Of a stretch of DNA of 64,000 bases, positions 37,912 to 45,913 are shown piece after piece (the first letter of the stretch is position 1; every line of letters begins with the position of its first letter). Origin of the DNA: Glaciecola sp. 33A (lineage in GTDB: Bacteria; Pseudomonadota; Gammaproteobacteria; Enterobacterales; Alteromonadaceae); assembly GCF_002836745.1 (NCBI RefSeq), contig NZ_PJAR01000044.1:744001-808000 (forward strand), read 5' to 3'. Below the pieces are notes generated by a model, which saw only the letters and a program-made list of their open reading frames with translations, was not told where the DNA came from and did no database searches. The position numbers and the translations under genes were made by a program.

Positions 37912-37939
37912 AAAAAACGGCCCATAAAGAGCCGTTTTT
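37912..37939 (-). terminator. hairpin terminator/attenuator between acpP and fabF
   Basis: Read on the minus strand, AAACGGC and GCCGTTT form a stem with a 9-base loop followed by a run of Ts. It lies 13 bases after the acpP stop. It probably ends most acpP transcripts and lets part continue into fabF, giving the high ACP to FabF ratio a cell needs. Confidence 0.75.
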
Positions 37940-37951
37940 CTAAAGATTCAA

Positions 37952-38191
37952 TTACGCGTCTTTGTTAGCGTTGATGTAATCAATAGCTGATTGAACTGTC
38001 GTGATTTTCTCTGCTTCTTCATCAGGGATCTCAGTATCAAATTCTTCTTCTAAAGCCATTACTAACTCAACAGTGTCCAAAGAGTCTGCACCTAAATCAT
38101 CAACAAACGAGGCTTCAGATTTTACTTCGTCTTCTTTTACACCAAGTTGTTCAATAATGATTTTTCTTACGCGGTCTTCGATGTTACTCAT
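37952..38191 (-). CDS. acpP: acyl carrier protein
   Basis: A 79-residue acidic four-helix protein that carries acyl chains on a phosphopantetheine arm. The arm is attached to Ser37 in GADSLDTVE. The sequence [17 protein letters not shown] is close to E. coli AcpP. It lies between fabG and fabF in the standard order. Confidence 0.99.
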   Translation of the reverse strand: MSNIEDRVRKIIIEQLGVKEDEVKSEASFVDDLGADSLDTVELVMALEEEFDTEIPDEEAEKITTVQSAIDYINANKDA

Positions 38192-38380
38192 AATCTCTTG
38201 TTCCCTTTACGTGCTTATAAAAATTTGTACGGTAGTTTATTTGCCTACCTGGCTGCTTGCAAGACATTCCCGCAATAATGACTGTGGTCTAACCACAATT
38301 TTACTACAGAGCCGGCCTCTAAAACAGACTCTTTTTTTGCTATTTTACTTATATTTGCAATTAAAACAATAGACAAGCAA

Positions 38381-39118
38381 CTATGACATGTACATGCCAC
38401 CATTCACATGAATAGTTTCGCCTGTAATATAGCCAGCTTCATCGCTGACCAAAAATCCAACAGTTGCCGCAATTTCGTTTGGTGAACCCAATCGATTTGC
38501 TGGAATGTCTTTAAATATCGCTTCTTTTTGATCGTCGGTTAAGTTCTTCGTCATATCAGTATCAATAAAACCCGGTGACACAACGTTGACCGTAATACCC
38601 CGAGAGGCAATTTCTCTTGCCAGTGATTTACTGAATCCTATCACTGCTGCTTTAGTCGCTGCATAGTTAGCTTGACCCGCATTACCAGTTGAGCCAACGA
38701 CCGAACCAATATTCACAATTCGACCGTGCCTCTTTTTCATCATGCCACGCAAGACCGCTTTTGATAGCTTGAAGACAGATGTTAGATTGGTCTGAATAAT
38801 ATCGTTCCATTCATCGTCTTTCATCCGTAACAATAGATTGTCGCGCGTAATACCGGCGTTATTAACCAGAATATCTATGCCACCAAACTCTTCATTGATT
38901 TGTGATAATAAGTCAGTCATTGAACTGTCGTTGTTGACATTTAGTACCTTTCCAGTGCCATTTGCAGCTAAATACGCTGAAATAGCAGAAGCACCATTAT
39001 CACTCGTTGCAGTACCAATAACAGTAGCACCCATTGAAACTAACTGTTCGGCAATCGCTTTTCCTATGCCTCTACTTGCGCCCGTTACTAAGGCTACTTT
39101 TCCATTTAAACTAGACAT
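38381..39118 (-). CDS. fabG: 3-oxoacyl-ACP reductase
   Basis: A 245-residue short-chain dehydrogenase that reduces beta-ketoacyl-ACP with NADPH. The cofactor loop is GASRGIGKA, followed by NNAG, the catalytic serine in NIGSVVGSTG, and YAATKAAVIGF with Tyr and Lys. Normal length, and in the usual position between fabD and acpP. Confidence 0.98.
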   Translation of the reverse strand: MSSLNGKVALVTGASRGIGKAIAEQLVSMGATVIGTATSDNGASAISAYLAANGTGKVLNVNNDSSMTDLLSQINEEFGGIDILVNNAGITRDNLLLRMKDDEWNDIIQTNLTSVFKLSKAVLRGMMKKRHGRIVNIGSVVGSTGNAGQANYAATKAAVIGFSKSLAREIASRGITVNVVSPGFIDTDMTKNLTDDQKEAIFKDIPANRLGSPNEIAATVGFLVSDEAGYITGETIHVNGGMYMS

Positions 39119-39140
39119 TATTTACCTTTCCGCTGAAACA

Positions 39141-40058
39141 CTATAAGTCACTTGGTTGACTAAATGATGACAATACTAAACTTTTATTAATTCTTTTATT
39201 GAGACCTGTTAGCACTTTACCAGGACCAACTTCGATGATATCGCTTACCCCTTCATCGCTCAAATACAACACTGACTCCGTCCAGCGAACAGGCAAATAA
39301 AGTTGACGTAAAAGCGCATCTTTAATTTTATCTGAGTTACTTTCAATCTTAACATCAACGTTATTGACGACACTGATTAGTGGTTTTTTTAAGGTAATAT
39401 CATTGAATAATTCGGCTAGTTTTTCGGCCGCAGGTTTCATCAAGGCGCAATGAGAAGGTACGCTAACCGCAAGAGGCAACGCCCTCTTTGCCCCTGCATC
39501 TTTGCACAATACGCTGGCTCTATCGGTTGCGTCAGATTGGCCAGCAATAACCACTTGCCCAGGTGAATTGAAGTTCACTGCTGAGACAACTTGTCCTGTT
39601 GCATGTGACACCTGCTCACAAATATCAGTAATAATACTGTCTGCCAAACCAATAATGGCATACATAGCGCCGGTTCCTGCAGGTACGGCTTGTTGCATAA
39701 ACTCGCCACGAGCACGCACAAGCTTTACTGCGTCTGGTAATGAAAAAACACCGGCGCATGTCAATGCTGAATACTCTCCCAAACTATGTCCAGCTAAAAA
39801 CGCAGGGGAAACCGGCTTTTTAGACATAAGCACTTTGTAAGCAGCTACACTGGCGGTTAACAATGCGGGTTGTGTAATATGGGTTTGATTTAGATTTGTT
39901 CCATCATCTTCTTGAACGACTTTCCACAAATCATATCCCAAAGCTGCTGATGCTTCAGCGAACGTGTCTGTTACAACAGAAAATTGTTCGGCCAATTCCT
40001 TTAGCATTCCAACACTTTGTGACCCCTGTCCAGGGAATACACAGGCTGTTTTACTCAT
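39141..40058 (-). CDS. fabD: malonyl-CoA:ACP transacylase
   Basis: A 305-residue enzyme that loads malonyl groups onto ACP. The nucleophile is the serine in GHSLGEYSAL and the general-base histidine is in VPSHCALM. The start FPGQGSQSVGML is typical. It precedes fabG by 22 bases. Confidence 0.98.
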   Translation of the reverse strand: MSKTACVFPGQGSQSVGMLKELAEQFSVVTDTFAEASAALGYDLWKVVQEDDGTNLNQTHITQPALLTASVAAYKVLMSKKPVSPAFLAGHSLGEYSALTCAGVFSLPDAVKLVRARGEFMQQAVPAGTGAMYAIIGLADSIITDICEQVSHATGQVVSAVNFNSPGQVVIAGQSDATDRASVLCKDAGAKRALPLAVSVPSHCALMKPAAEKLAELFNDITLKKPLISVVNNVDVKIESNSDKIKDALLRQLYLPVRWTESVLYLSDEGVSDIIEVGPGKVLTGLNKRINKSLVLSSFSQPSDL

Positions 40059-40148
40059 TTGTCCATCCTACTATTGTGTCTTTCTAATTAAAAAGCGTTT
40101 TTGCTGCGTGTGCAGTTAGCGCAAATACGTTATTGCTTATTTTTTAGT

Positions 40149-41111
40149 CTAATACTTAACCAGTGCCGAAGCCCACGCAAAACCGCCACCAAAAGCTTCT
40201 AGCAGCAAGTGCTGACCGCGTTGTATACGGCCATCTCGTATTGCCGTATCTAATGCTGTGGGGACGGTAGCAGCCGATGTATTGCCATATTTTTCTAGCG
40301 TCATTACGACTTGATCCAGTGACATATCTAACTTTTTAGCAGTCGCTTTAATAATTCTAAAATTGGCTTGATGCGGCACTAACCAGTCGATATCCGACTT
40401 TTTAAGATTATTGGCTTCGAGAGTTTCGATTACAACTTGACTCAACTTTCTTACCGCAACCTTAAACACCTCATTGCCCTTCATCTCACCCCAATTTTCA
40501 TGCACCGATTGCTCATCACCGCGGGTTGGATTGCCGACGCGTAACAAGTCACCGTGTGAACCGGCTGCGTTAATGTGCGTGGAGAGAATACCGGGCTCTT
40601 CACTAGCCTCTATAATAGTCGCACCGGCAGCGTCGCCAAATAAAATCACCATTGACCTATCCGCTGGATCAATAAGACGACTCAAGCAATCAGTACCGAT
40701 GACTAGAATTCGTTTTACCATACCACTTTTTATATACTGATCGGCAACGCTCAATGCATAGCAATACCCTGCGCACGCTGCGGCAATATCAAAAGCAGGA
40801 ATGTTGTCTACTTCAAGAATTTTTTGAATTTCGCAAGCTGTGCTTGGCAGTGCATAACGACCGCTAGTTGTTGCGCAAACGATCATATCAAGATCACTGG
40901 CATTAATTCCTGCTGCTTCTAGCGCTTTTATGGACGCTTCAGCGCCCATTGTCGCGGCAGTTTCGTGCTTACCAATTAGACGACGTTCTTTTATACCAGT
41001 ACGATCAATAATCCACTCATCTGTAGTATCAACCATTTTTTCCAGATCTGCGTTTGAACGCACATCCGTTGGATAGTAACTACCCGTTCCTATAAATCGT
41101 GAATATATCAA
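40149..41111 (-). CDS. fabH: beta-ketoacyl-ACP synthase III
   Basis: FabH starts fatty-acid synthesis by condensing acetyl-CoA with malonyl-ACP. 320 residues. The catalytic cysteine lies in [14 protein letters not shown], the histidine in VPHQANFRI and the asparagine in [10 protein letters not shown]. The start codon is TTG, directly abutting the plsX stop, with GGAG six bases upstream inside plsX. This suggests coupled translation. Confidence 0.97.
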   Translation of the reverse strand: MIYSRFIGTGSYYPTDVRSNADLEKMVDTTDEWIIDRTGIKERRLIGKHETAATMGAEASIKALEAAGINASDLDMIVCATTSGRYALPSTACEIQKILEVDNIPAFDIAAACAGYCYALSVADQYIKSGMVKRILVIGTDCLSRLIDPADRSMVILFGDAAGATIIEASEEPGILSTHINAAGSHGDLLRVGNPTRGDEQSVHENWGEMKGNEVFKVAVRKLSQVVIETLEANNLKKSDIDWLVPHQANFRIIKATAKKLDMSLDQVVMTLEKYGNTSAATVPTALDTAIRDGRIQRGQHLLLEAFGGGFAWASALVKY

Positions 41112-42134
41112 TTAATGCTCCATCAAGACTGATTCTATTTTTGTTTTTATTTTGTCTGGAACTGCATTTTCTGCTTCCTCATAAGCTTGTTTTATTGCGT
41201 AATAACAAGCTTCTGCCGAAGCGTTCCCGTGACTTTTAACAACAATTCCGCGCAATCCTATCAGACTGGCGCCATTATACTGGTCGGGGTTGATACGTTG
41301 ATAGAGTTTTTTCAGTAAGGGTAAAGCTAATTTGCTTAATAATCGTGCGAAAAATGTTTCTGTTGTCGCTTGTTTTATTTCATTGATGACTAATTTTGCA
41401 ATACCTTCGCTCGATTTTAGCGCAATGTTACCGGTAAAACCGTCAGTGACGACAACATCAGCGTCCCCAGAAAAAATTTCATCGCCTTCTACATAGCCAA
41501 TATAGTTAACGCTTGGACAATCACGTAGCAGTTGATCTGCATGCTTTACCAGCGTATTTCCCTTTATGTCTTCTTGACCCACGTTTAGCAGGGCAACTTT
41601 AGGTTCATTAATATGCGAACATTGTTCAGCTAAAACAGACCCCATTACAGCATATTGAAATAGTCCTTCTGCATCACAGTTAACTGATGCACCAAGATCG
41701 AGAAGGAGTACTTTTTTACCTTGACCTTTAGGCAGCCAAGAAATAAGTGCGGGACGCGATATTCCTGGTAGCGTTTTAAGAACGTAATAAGCCATTGCCA
41801 TCAGCGCTCCCGTGTTGCCTGAACTCACACAAGCTTGAACATCACCTGATTTGACTAACTCGATAGCTTTGCGCATAGAAGAGCGTTTTTTTTTGCGAAG
41901 CGCTGTGGTCGGCTTGTCAGTCATTGTTACAATTTCATCACAGTCAACAAAATCGACACGCAAGCGTGTTTTGACATCCAGCTCATTACTAAATTGAGCG
42001 TATGCGCTCGCATGTCCACAAATAGTCAAATGTAGCTTAGGCAATTTTTGTAGGGAATTTGTTGCAGCAAGCAAAAGAACATGGGGACCGTGATCGCCCC
42101 CCATGATATCTAATGCAATTTTTACGTTAGACAA
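41112..42134 (-). CDS. plsX: phosphate acyltransferase PlsX
   Basis: PlsX converts acyl-ACP to acyl-phosphate for phospholipid synthesis. About 340 residues, typical for the family: ALDIMGGDHGP at the start, SSGNTGALMAMA, and the VTDGFTGNIALKSSEG stretch. No ATG is suitably placed; the start appears to be TTG (residue numbering then matches E. coli PlsX), with only a weak ribosome site. Confidence 0.95.
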   Translation of the reverse strand: MSNVKIALDIMGGDHGPHVLLLAATNSLQKLPKLHLTICGHASAYAQFSNELDVKTRLRVDFVDCDEIVTMTDKPTTALRKKKRSSMRKAIELVKSGDVQACVSSGNTGALMAMAYYVLKTLPGISRPALISWLPKGQGKKVLLLDLGASVNCDAEGLFQYAVMGSVLAEQCSHINEPKVALLNVGQEDIKGNTLVKHADQLLRDCPSVNYIGYVEGDEIFSGDADVVVTDGFTGNIALKSSEGIAKLVINEIKQATTETFFARLLSKLALPLLKKLYQRINPDQYNGASLIGLRGIVVKSHGNASAEACYYAIKQAYEEAENAVPDKIKTKIESVLMEH

Positions 42135-42148
42135 CTGTTATCGCCGGA

Positions 42149-42319
42149 TTAAACAGCAATAACTTTTTTGCCTTTGTAAAAACCATCCGCCGTCACATGG
42201 TGACGAAGGTGAGTTTCACCAGACGTTTGATCAACTGATAAAGTTGCGCCTGTTAATGCATCGTGTGAACGACGCGTGCCGCGTCGTGCACGTGTCTTTT
42301 TATTCTTCTGTACAGCCAT
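42149..42319 (-). CDS. rpmF: 50S ribosomal protein L32
   Basis: A 56-residue basic ribosomal protein of the large subunit. The sequence begins [20 protein letters not shown] and contains [16 protein letters not shown], close to E. coli L32. It lies between yceD and plsX in the conserved order. Confidence 0.98.
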   Translation of the reverse strand: MAVQKNKKTRARRGTRRSHDALTGATLSVDQTSGETHLRHHVTADGFYKGKKVIAV

Positions 42320-42330
42320 AGGTTAAACTC

Positions 42331-42852
42331 CTAGTCTCGCTTAAGTTCTTTTAAAACCGCAAATGGGTTTTTACGCTCTTGTTCCGGTTCGATTATTCCG
42401 AATGTCATATCATCAGGTCCTACGCTGCAATTTTCTTCTGCATGAAGCGCAACAATAGGTAGTGACAAAATTAACTCGTCTTCAATTAACTGAAGTAAAT
42501 CGATTTCTCCATGGTCATTGACCTCTACTGGATCAAAAGCTTCTGGTAACTCTTCCTCTGTCTCGGCACCCTGCACGGGGCTAAAACAAAATTCAACGTT
42601 AATTGAATGAGAAAATTCATGGTTACATCTCTGGCAAAGCAACGTCACTTGCGCATTTGCTGTTCCATGAAAGTAAGTAAGACTCTGCGCGTCTTTTAAA
42701 AACTTAACATCCACGGAAACAAAGTCGCCACAAGAAATTACAGACCCGACCAGTCGCTCCATTAAAGAGGTAGAATAAACGCCATCGTAGGTTGAACGTT
42801 TCATCGCACTTTTCAGTGGATCTATTAATCGGGGTAGTTTCACTTTATCCAT
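42331..42852 (-). CDS. yceD: YceD/DUF177 23S rRNA accumulation protein
   Basis: A 173-residue protein of the DUF177 family, needed for normal 23S rRNA levels in E. coli and plants. The start MDKVKLPRLIDPLKSA aligns with E. coli YceD; a cysteine pair sits in LLCQRCNHEF and the end (NPFAVLKELKRD) is typical. It is the first gene of the fab cluster. A strong promoter lies so close upstream that the transcript may be nearly leaderless. Confidence 0.92.
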   Translation of the reverse strand: MDKVKLPRLIDPLKSAMKRSTYDGVYSTSLMERLVGSVISCGDFVSVDVKFLKDAQSLTYFHGTANAQVTLLCQRCNHEFSHSINVEFCFSPVQGAETEEELPEAFDPVEVNDHGEIDLLQLIEDELILSLPIVALHAEENCSVGPDDMTFGIIEPEQERKNPFAVLKELKRD

Positions 42853-42861
42853 AGCGCGCGC

Positions 42862-42890
42862 ATATTAAAGGTTTACCAGCGTTGAGTCAA
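42862..42890 (-). promoter_or_regulatory. sigma70 promoter of the yceD-rpmF-fab cluster
   Basis: On the minus strand TTGACT (42890-42885) and TAATAT (42867-42862) are 17 bases apart, near consensus. The -10 box ends only 9 bases before the yceD start codon, and the sequence between is GCGCGCGCT, with no ribosome site. Confidence 0.7.
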
Positions 42891-42963
42891 AGATTTTAGG
42901 CGAATGGTACGAAATATAGCTAGAATGCTTGTCTTTATTTTAATGATTTAGGAATTACACAGT

Positions 42964-43587
42964 ATGAATGCATTTGCTCACGGCTTAATACTCGCCTCTT
43001 CTTCACCATATCGCAAACAACAACTAACAAAATTGGGCCATAAATTCAACACGCAGTCTCCTAACATTGATGAGTCAAGGCGAAATGGCGAGACACCATC
43101 GGCATTAGTACAGCGACTCAGTTATGAAAAAGCGCTGGCGATTCAAAAATCCTTTCCCAAATCAACGATTATTGGTTCTGACCAAGTTGCGTATATAAAG
43201 GAAGCGGAAAAAGGTAGTCCCTTATCTACTATCAATGTTCTGACAAAACCTAATTCTATCAGTAACGCAATACATCAATTAACCGCTTGTTCTGGTAAAT
43301 CGGTTCGATTTGTAACTGGTTTGTGCTGCCTTTCGCCGACATATGATGCGCAAATCATTTCAGAATATGTTGACGTTACGTTTCGACAACTTAGTCAGCG
43401 CGAGATTCAAAACTATATCAACATTGAAAAACCATTAGACTGTGCAGGGAGTTTCAAAGTCGAGGGACTAGGCATCACCTTGTTTGATAAAGTTGAATCT
43501 ACCGATCCGAATACACTCATCGGGCTACCATTAATCGCCTTGAATAAAATGTTGATTAATATCGGTTTGAATAGCCTGTTGGCCTAA
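42964..43587 (+). CDS. Maf/YceF nucleotide pyrophosphatase
   Basis: A 207-residue Maf-family house-cleaning enzyme; the YceF subgroup hydrolyses 7-methyl-GTP and related altered nucleotides. Motifs: LASSSPYRKQQL at the start, SDQVAYI, and the region CAGSFKVEGLGITLF. It is divergent from yceD, as yceF is in E. coli. The sequence carries an about 10-residue insert after the SDQVAYI strand. Confidence 0.93.
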   Translation: MNAFAHGLILASSSPYRKQQLTKLGHKFNTQSPNIDESRRNGETPSALVQRLSYEKALAIQKSFPKSTIIGSDQVAYIKEAEKGSPLSTINVLTKPNSISNAIHQLTACSGKSVRFVTGLCCLSPTYDAQIISEYVDVTFRQLSQREIQNYINIEKPLDCAGSFKVEGLGITLFDKVESTDPNTLIGLPLIALNKMLINIGLNSLLA

Positions 43588-43730
43588 TGTACGTGGTTGT
43601 AAAGAAACATCCCAGGCGTTATGGAATTCAGGGTTACACCAAATTTGCGTTCATCTATTTAAAGCGACTTTTATAGCGACTTAAAACAAACCGGAATTAG
43701 TACAAGGGCACATTCGATAATTGAACTTAA

Positions 43731-44366
43731 CTACACAAATATTTGCATCATATCAAAACTATCAATGATGCTAAGCGGCTTATGTTTTAGTAATTCGGCC
43801 TTGTCATGCACCCCATAGGAAACCCCGACTCTGGGCATCCCAATATTTTCAGCCATTTGCATATCGTAAATAGTATCACCTACCATTAATGCTTGTTGCG
43901 GCTCAATGTTCCATTCTTTAATTATTTGCAACAACATATCAGAACTTGGTTTCGATTCTGCTTCGTCTGCACAGCGCGATAATTCAAAAAAATGTTTTGT
44001 ATTGGTATGTTCCCAAGCACGTTCTAATCCCCGACGTGCCTTACCCGTCGCAACAGCTAACCTGGCTTTCTGCTTTAGAAGAATTAGCGTTTCAGTTGCT
44101 TTATCAAACAATGGACTCGCAATTTTGTCTTGTTCAAGAAAAATACGTTTATAATGCAAAACAATCTCATCCGCTTTTCTGTCATCAATTGAAAATAACT
44201 GTTTTATAGCTGGGTGCAGACTAATACCAATAATGTGCTCAACTTGAGTTGTTGTCGGGATCTCTATTTGCGCTAATTCAGCGGCTTTCTGCATGCAAGC
44301 AACAATTTTAGCTGCTGAATCCATGACTGTGCCGTCCCAGTCAAAAATGATGTATTTAAATTTCAT
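43731..44366 (-). CDS. HAD-IA family hydrolase
   Basis: A 211-residue phosphatase-type HAD protein of the phosphoglycolate phosphatase/beta-phosphoglucomutase group. The nucleophile motif is IIFDWDGTVMDSA, the second motif is VATGKARRG and the metal site is MVGDTIYDMQMA. The natural substrate is unknown. It overlaps the end of rluC by 11 bases, so it is translated from the same mRNA. Confidence 0.88.
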   Translation of the reverse strand: MKFKYIIFDWDGTVMDSAAKIVACMQKAAELAQIEIPTTTQVEHIIGISLHPAIKQLFSIDDRKADEIVLHYKRIFLEQDKIASPLFDKATETLILLKQKARLAVATGKARRGLERAWEHTNTKHFFELSRCADEAESKPSSDMLLQIIKEWNIEPQQALMVGDTIYDMQMAENIGMPRVGVSYGVHDKAELLKHKPLSIIDSFDMMQIFV

Positions 44367-45303
44367 GGCTTTGCTTTTCTAATAATTTACGTAGTGCGCT
44401 GTCATAGTCAGCTTCAAACTTAAGCCGTTCTTGACTGACCGGATGCCTAAACGACAGACTTTTTGCATGCAAGAATAGCCGATTAAACTTCACCTTCTTT
44501 AAATGCGCATCAAATTCGTCATCACCGTATTTGCTATCCATCGCAATCGGATGTCCTGCATGTAAACAATGCACACGAATTTGATGTGTTCTACCTGTTA
44601 CAGGACTCGCTTCGATTAATGTGGAACGCGCATAACTTTGCAAAATTCGGTAGCGTGTTTCAGAGGGTTTTCCTTGGTCAGAAACGGAGACCAGTCTTTC
44701 TCCACTTTTGAGTACGTTTTTTTGTAATGGCGCAATAACTTTGAAGCAATCCGCTGGCCACTGTCCAACCACTAACGCATGATAACGTTTATCAACTTGC
44801 CTACTGCGTAATTGTTCGTGCAAGTCCCTAAGTGCTGAGCGCTTTTTTGCGATTAATAAACAACCAGACGTATCTCGGTCTAGGCGATGAACTAACTCCA
44901 AAAACTGGTGCTGTGGACGTAACGCCCTCAATCCTTCAATAACCCCAAAATTAAGCCCGCTTCCACCATGCACAGCGAGTCCAGAAGGCTTATTGAATAC
45001 AATAATGCGGTCGTCCTCAAACATGATGTGACTTTCCAGTGTGGAAACGCGATTTAAGTTAACGTTGACTTGTTCTTTTACCGTCGTGCGCACTGGAGGG
45101 ACGCGCACAATATCGCCTATCATTAATTTGTAATCTGGCTTAACTCGTTTTTTATTTACCCTTACCTCGCCTTTTCTGACGATCCGATAGATCATACTTT
45201 TCGGAACGCCCTTGAGTTTGCTGGTCAAGAAGTTATCTATACGCTGAAATTGATTGTCTTCATCAATTTCAAGCGATTGCACATTATTATATTCTTCATT
45301 CAT
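44356..45303 (-). CDS. rluC: 23S rRNA pseudouridine(955/2504/2580) synthase
   Basis: RluC isomerises three uridines of 23S rRNA. About 315 residues: an N-terminal S4 RNA-binding domain (about 15-75, SMIYRIVRKGEVRVN) and the RluA-type catalytic domain with the aspartate in VHRLDRDTSG. The start is uncertain: the ATG at 45303 was chosen, a GTG at 45321 is possible. It is divergent from rne, the usual order in gammaproteobacteria. Confidence 0.93.
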   Translation of the reverse strand: MNEEYNNVQSLEIDEDNQFQRIDNFLTSKLKGVPKSMIYRIVRKGEVRVNKKRVKPDYKLMIGDIVRVPPVRTTVKEQVNVNLNRVSTLESHIMFEDDRIIVFNKPSGLAVHGGSGLNFGVIEGLRALRPQHQFLELVHRLDRDTSGCLLIAKKRSALRDLHEQLRSRQVDKRYHALVVGQWPADCFKVIAPLQKNVLKSGERLVSVSDQGKPSETRYRILQSYARSTLIEASPVTGRTHQIRVHCLHAGHPIAMDSKYGDDEFDAHLKKVKFNRLFLHAKSLSFRHPVSQERLKFEADYDSALRKLLEKQSHEI

Positions 45304-45639
45304 TTGGGCATTATATCTCACCTTTGGATTGAATACGCATGCAAATCACTGTTTTTCTGAATTTTTTAAACTGTATTTTACTTACCTACCCTTGTTTATC
45401 GGCTCAATATAAGCAATACTACACCTCGGTGCGGCAGTGTCCATCTATTGGCAACAATACAACAGGTCAATGACTTGTTACAAAATAGAGAAACTGTCAA
45501 GTCAGCCCTACATGCCAAAATGAGTATACGCGGGCGATAAACGACACCAATTACCAACATTCAGTTTTAAAAAATGAATGTGCGCCTTGATATCGAGTGC
45601 TGGGAAAGACATGCACTGCATTCAAAAATAAATGCAACA

Positions 45640-45913
45640 AGGTTAAATTAAACAGGTAAATAGACTGTTGAACAGATTTGAATTAACGCTAGTGAGGTAA
45701 GCTCATTAGTTTAAAAGATTGTAAAGGAAGCCCTAATTTTTTAAGGGTTGTTGGATTTTTTGTACAATGAAAGTTTATAAATATGATAATAAACAAGGAT
45801 TTGTAATTTCCGATAGCACATCAACGGACAATTTAACTCAGCCGTGAGGCTCAGTAAAACAGTTAATTCAAAGCTGTATCTACTAGGACTATTCCTATAC
45901 TGAGTTAGATACA
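45640..45913 (+). promoter_or_regulatory. structured 5' leader of rne (candidate autoregulatory element)
   Basis: The gap between rluC and rne is about 600 bases with no gene. Its rne-proximal part is rich in structure. One hairpin is near 45739 (CCCT...AGGG followed soon by a T-run). A compact hairpin AGCC-GTGA-GGCT (45840-45851) has a GNRA loop and is enclosed by TTAACT / AGTTAA. E. coli rne has a long leader whose hairpins let RNase E control its own mRNA. The position fits, but I could not align this leader to the known element. The distal part (45304-45640) shows nothing else recognisable. Confidence 0.5.
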
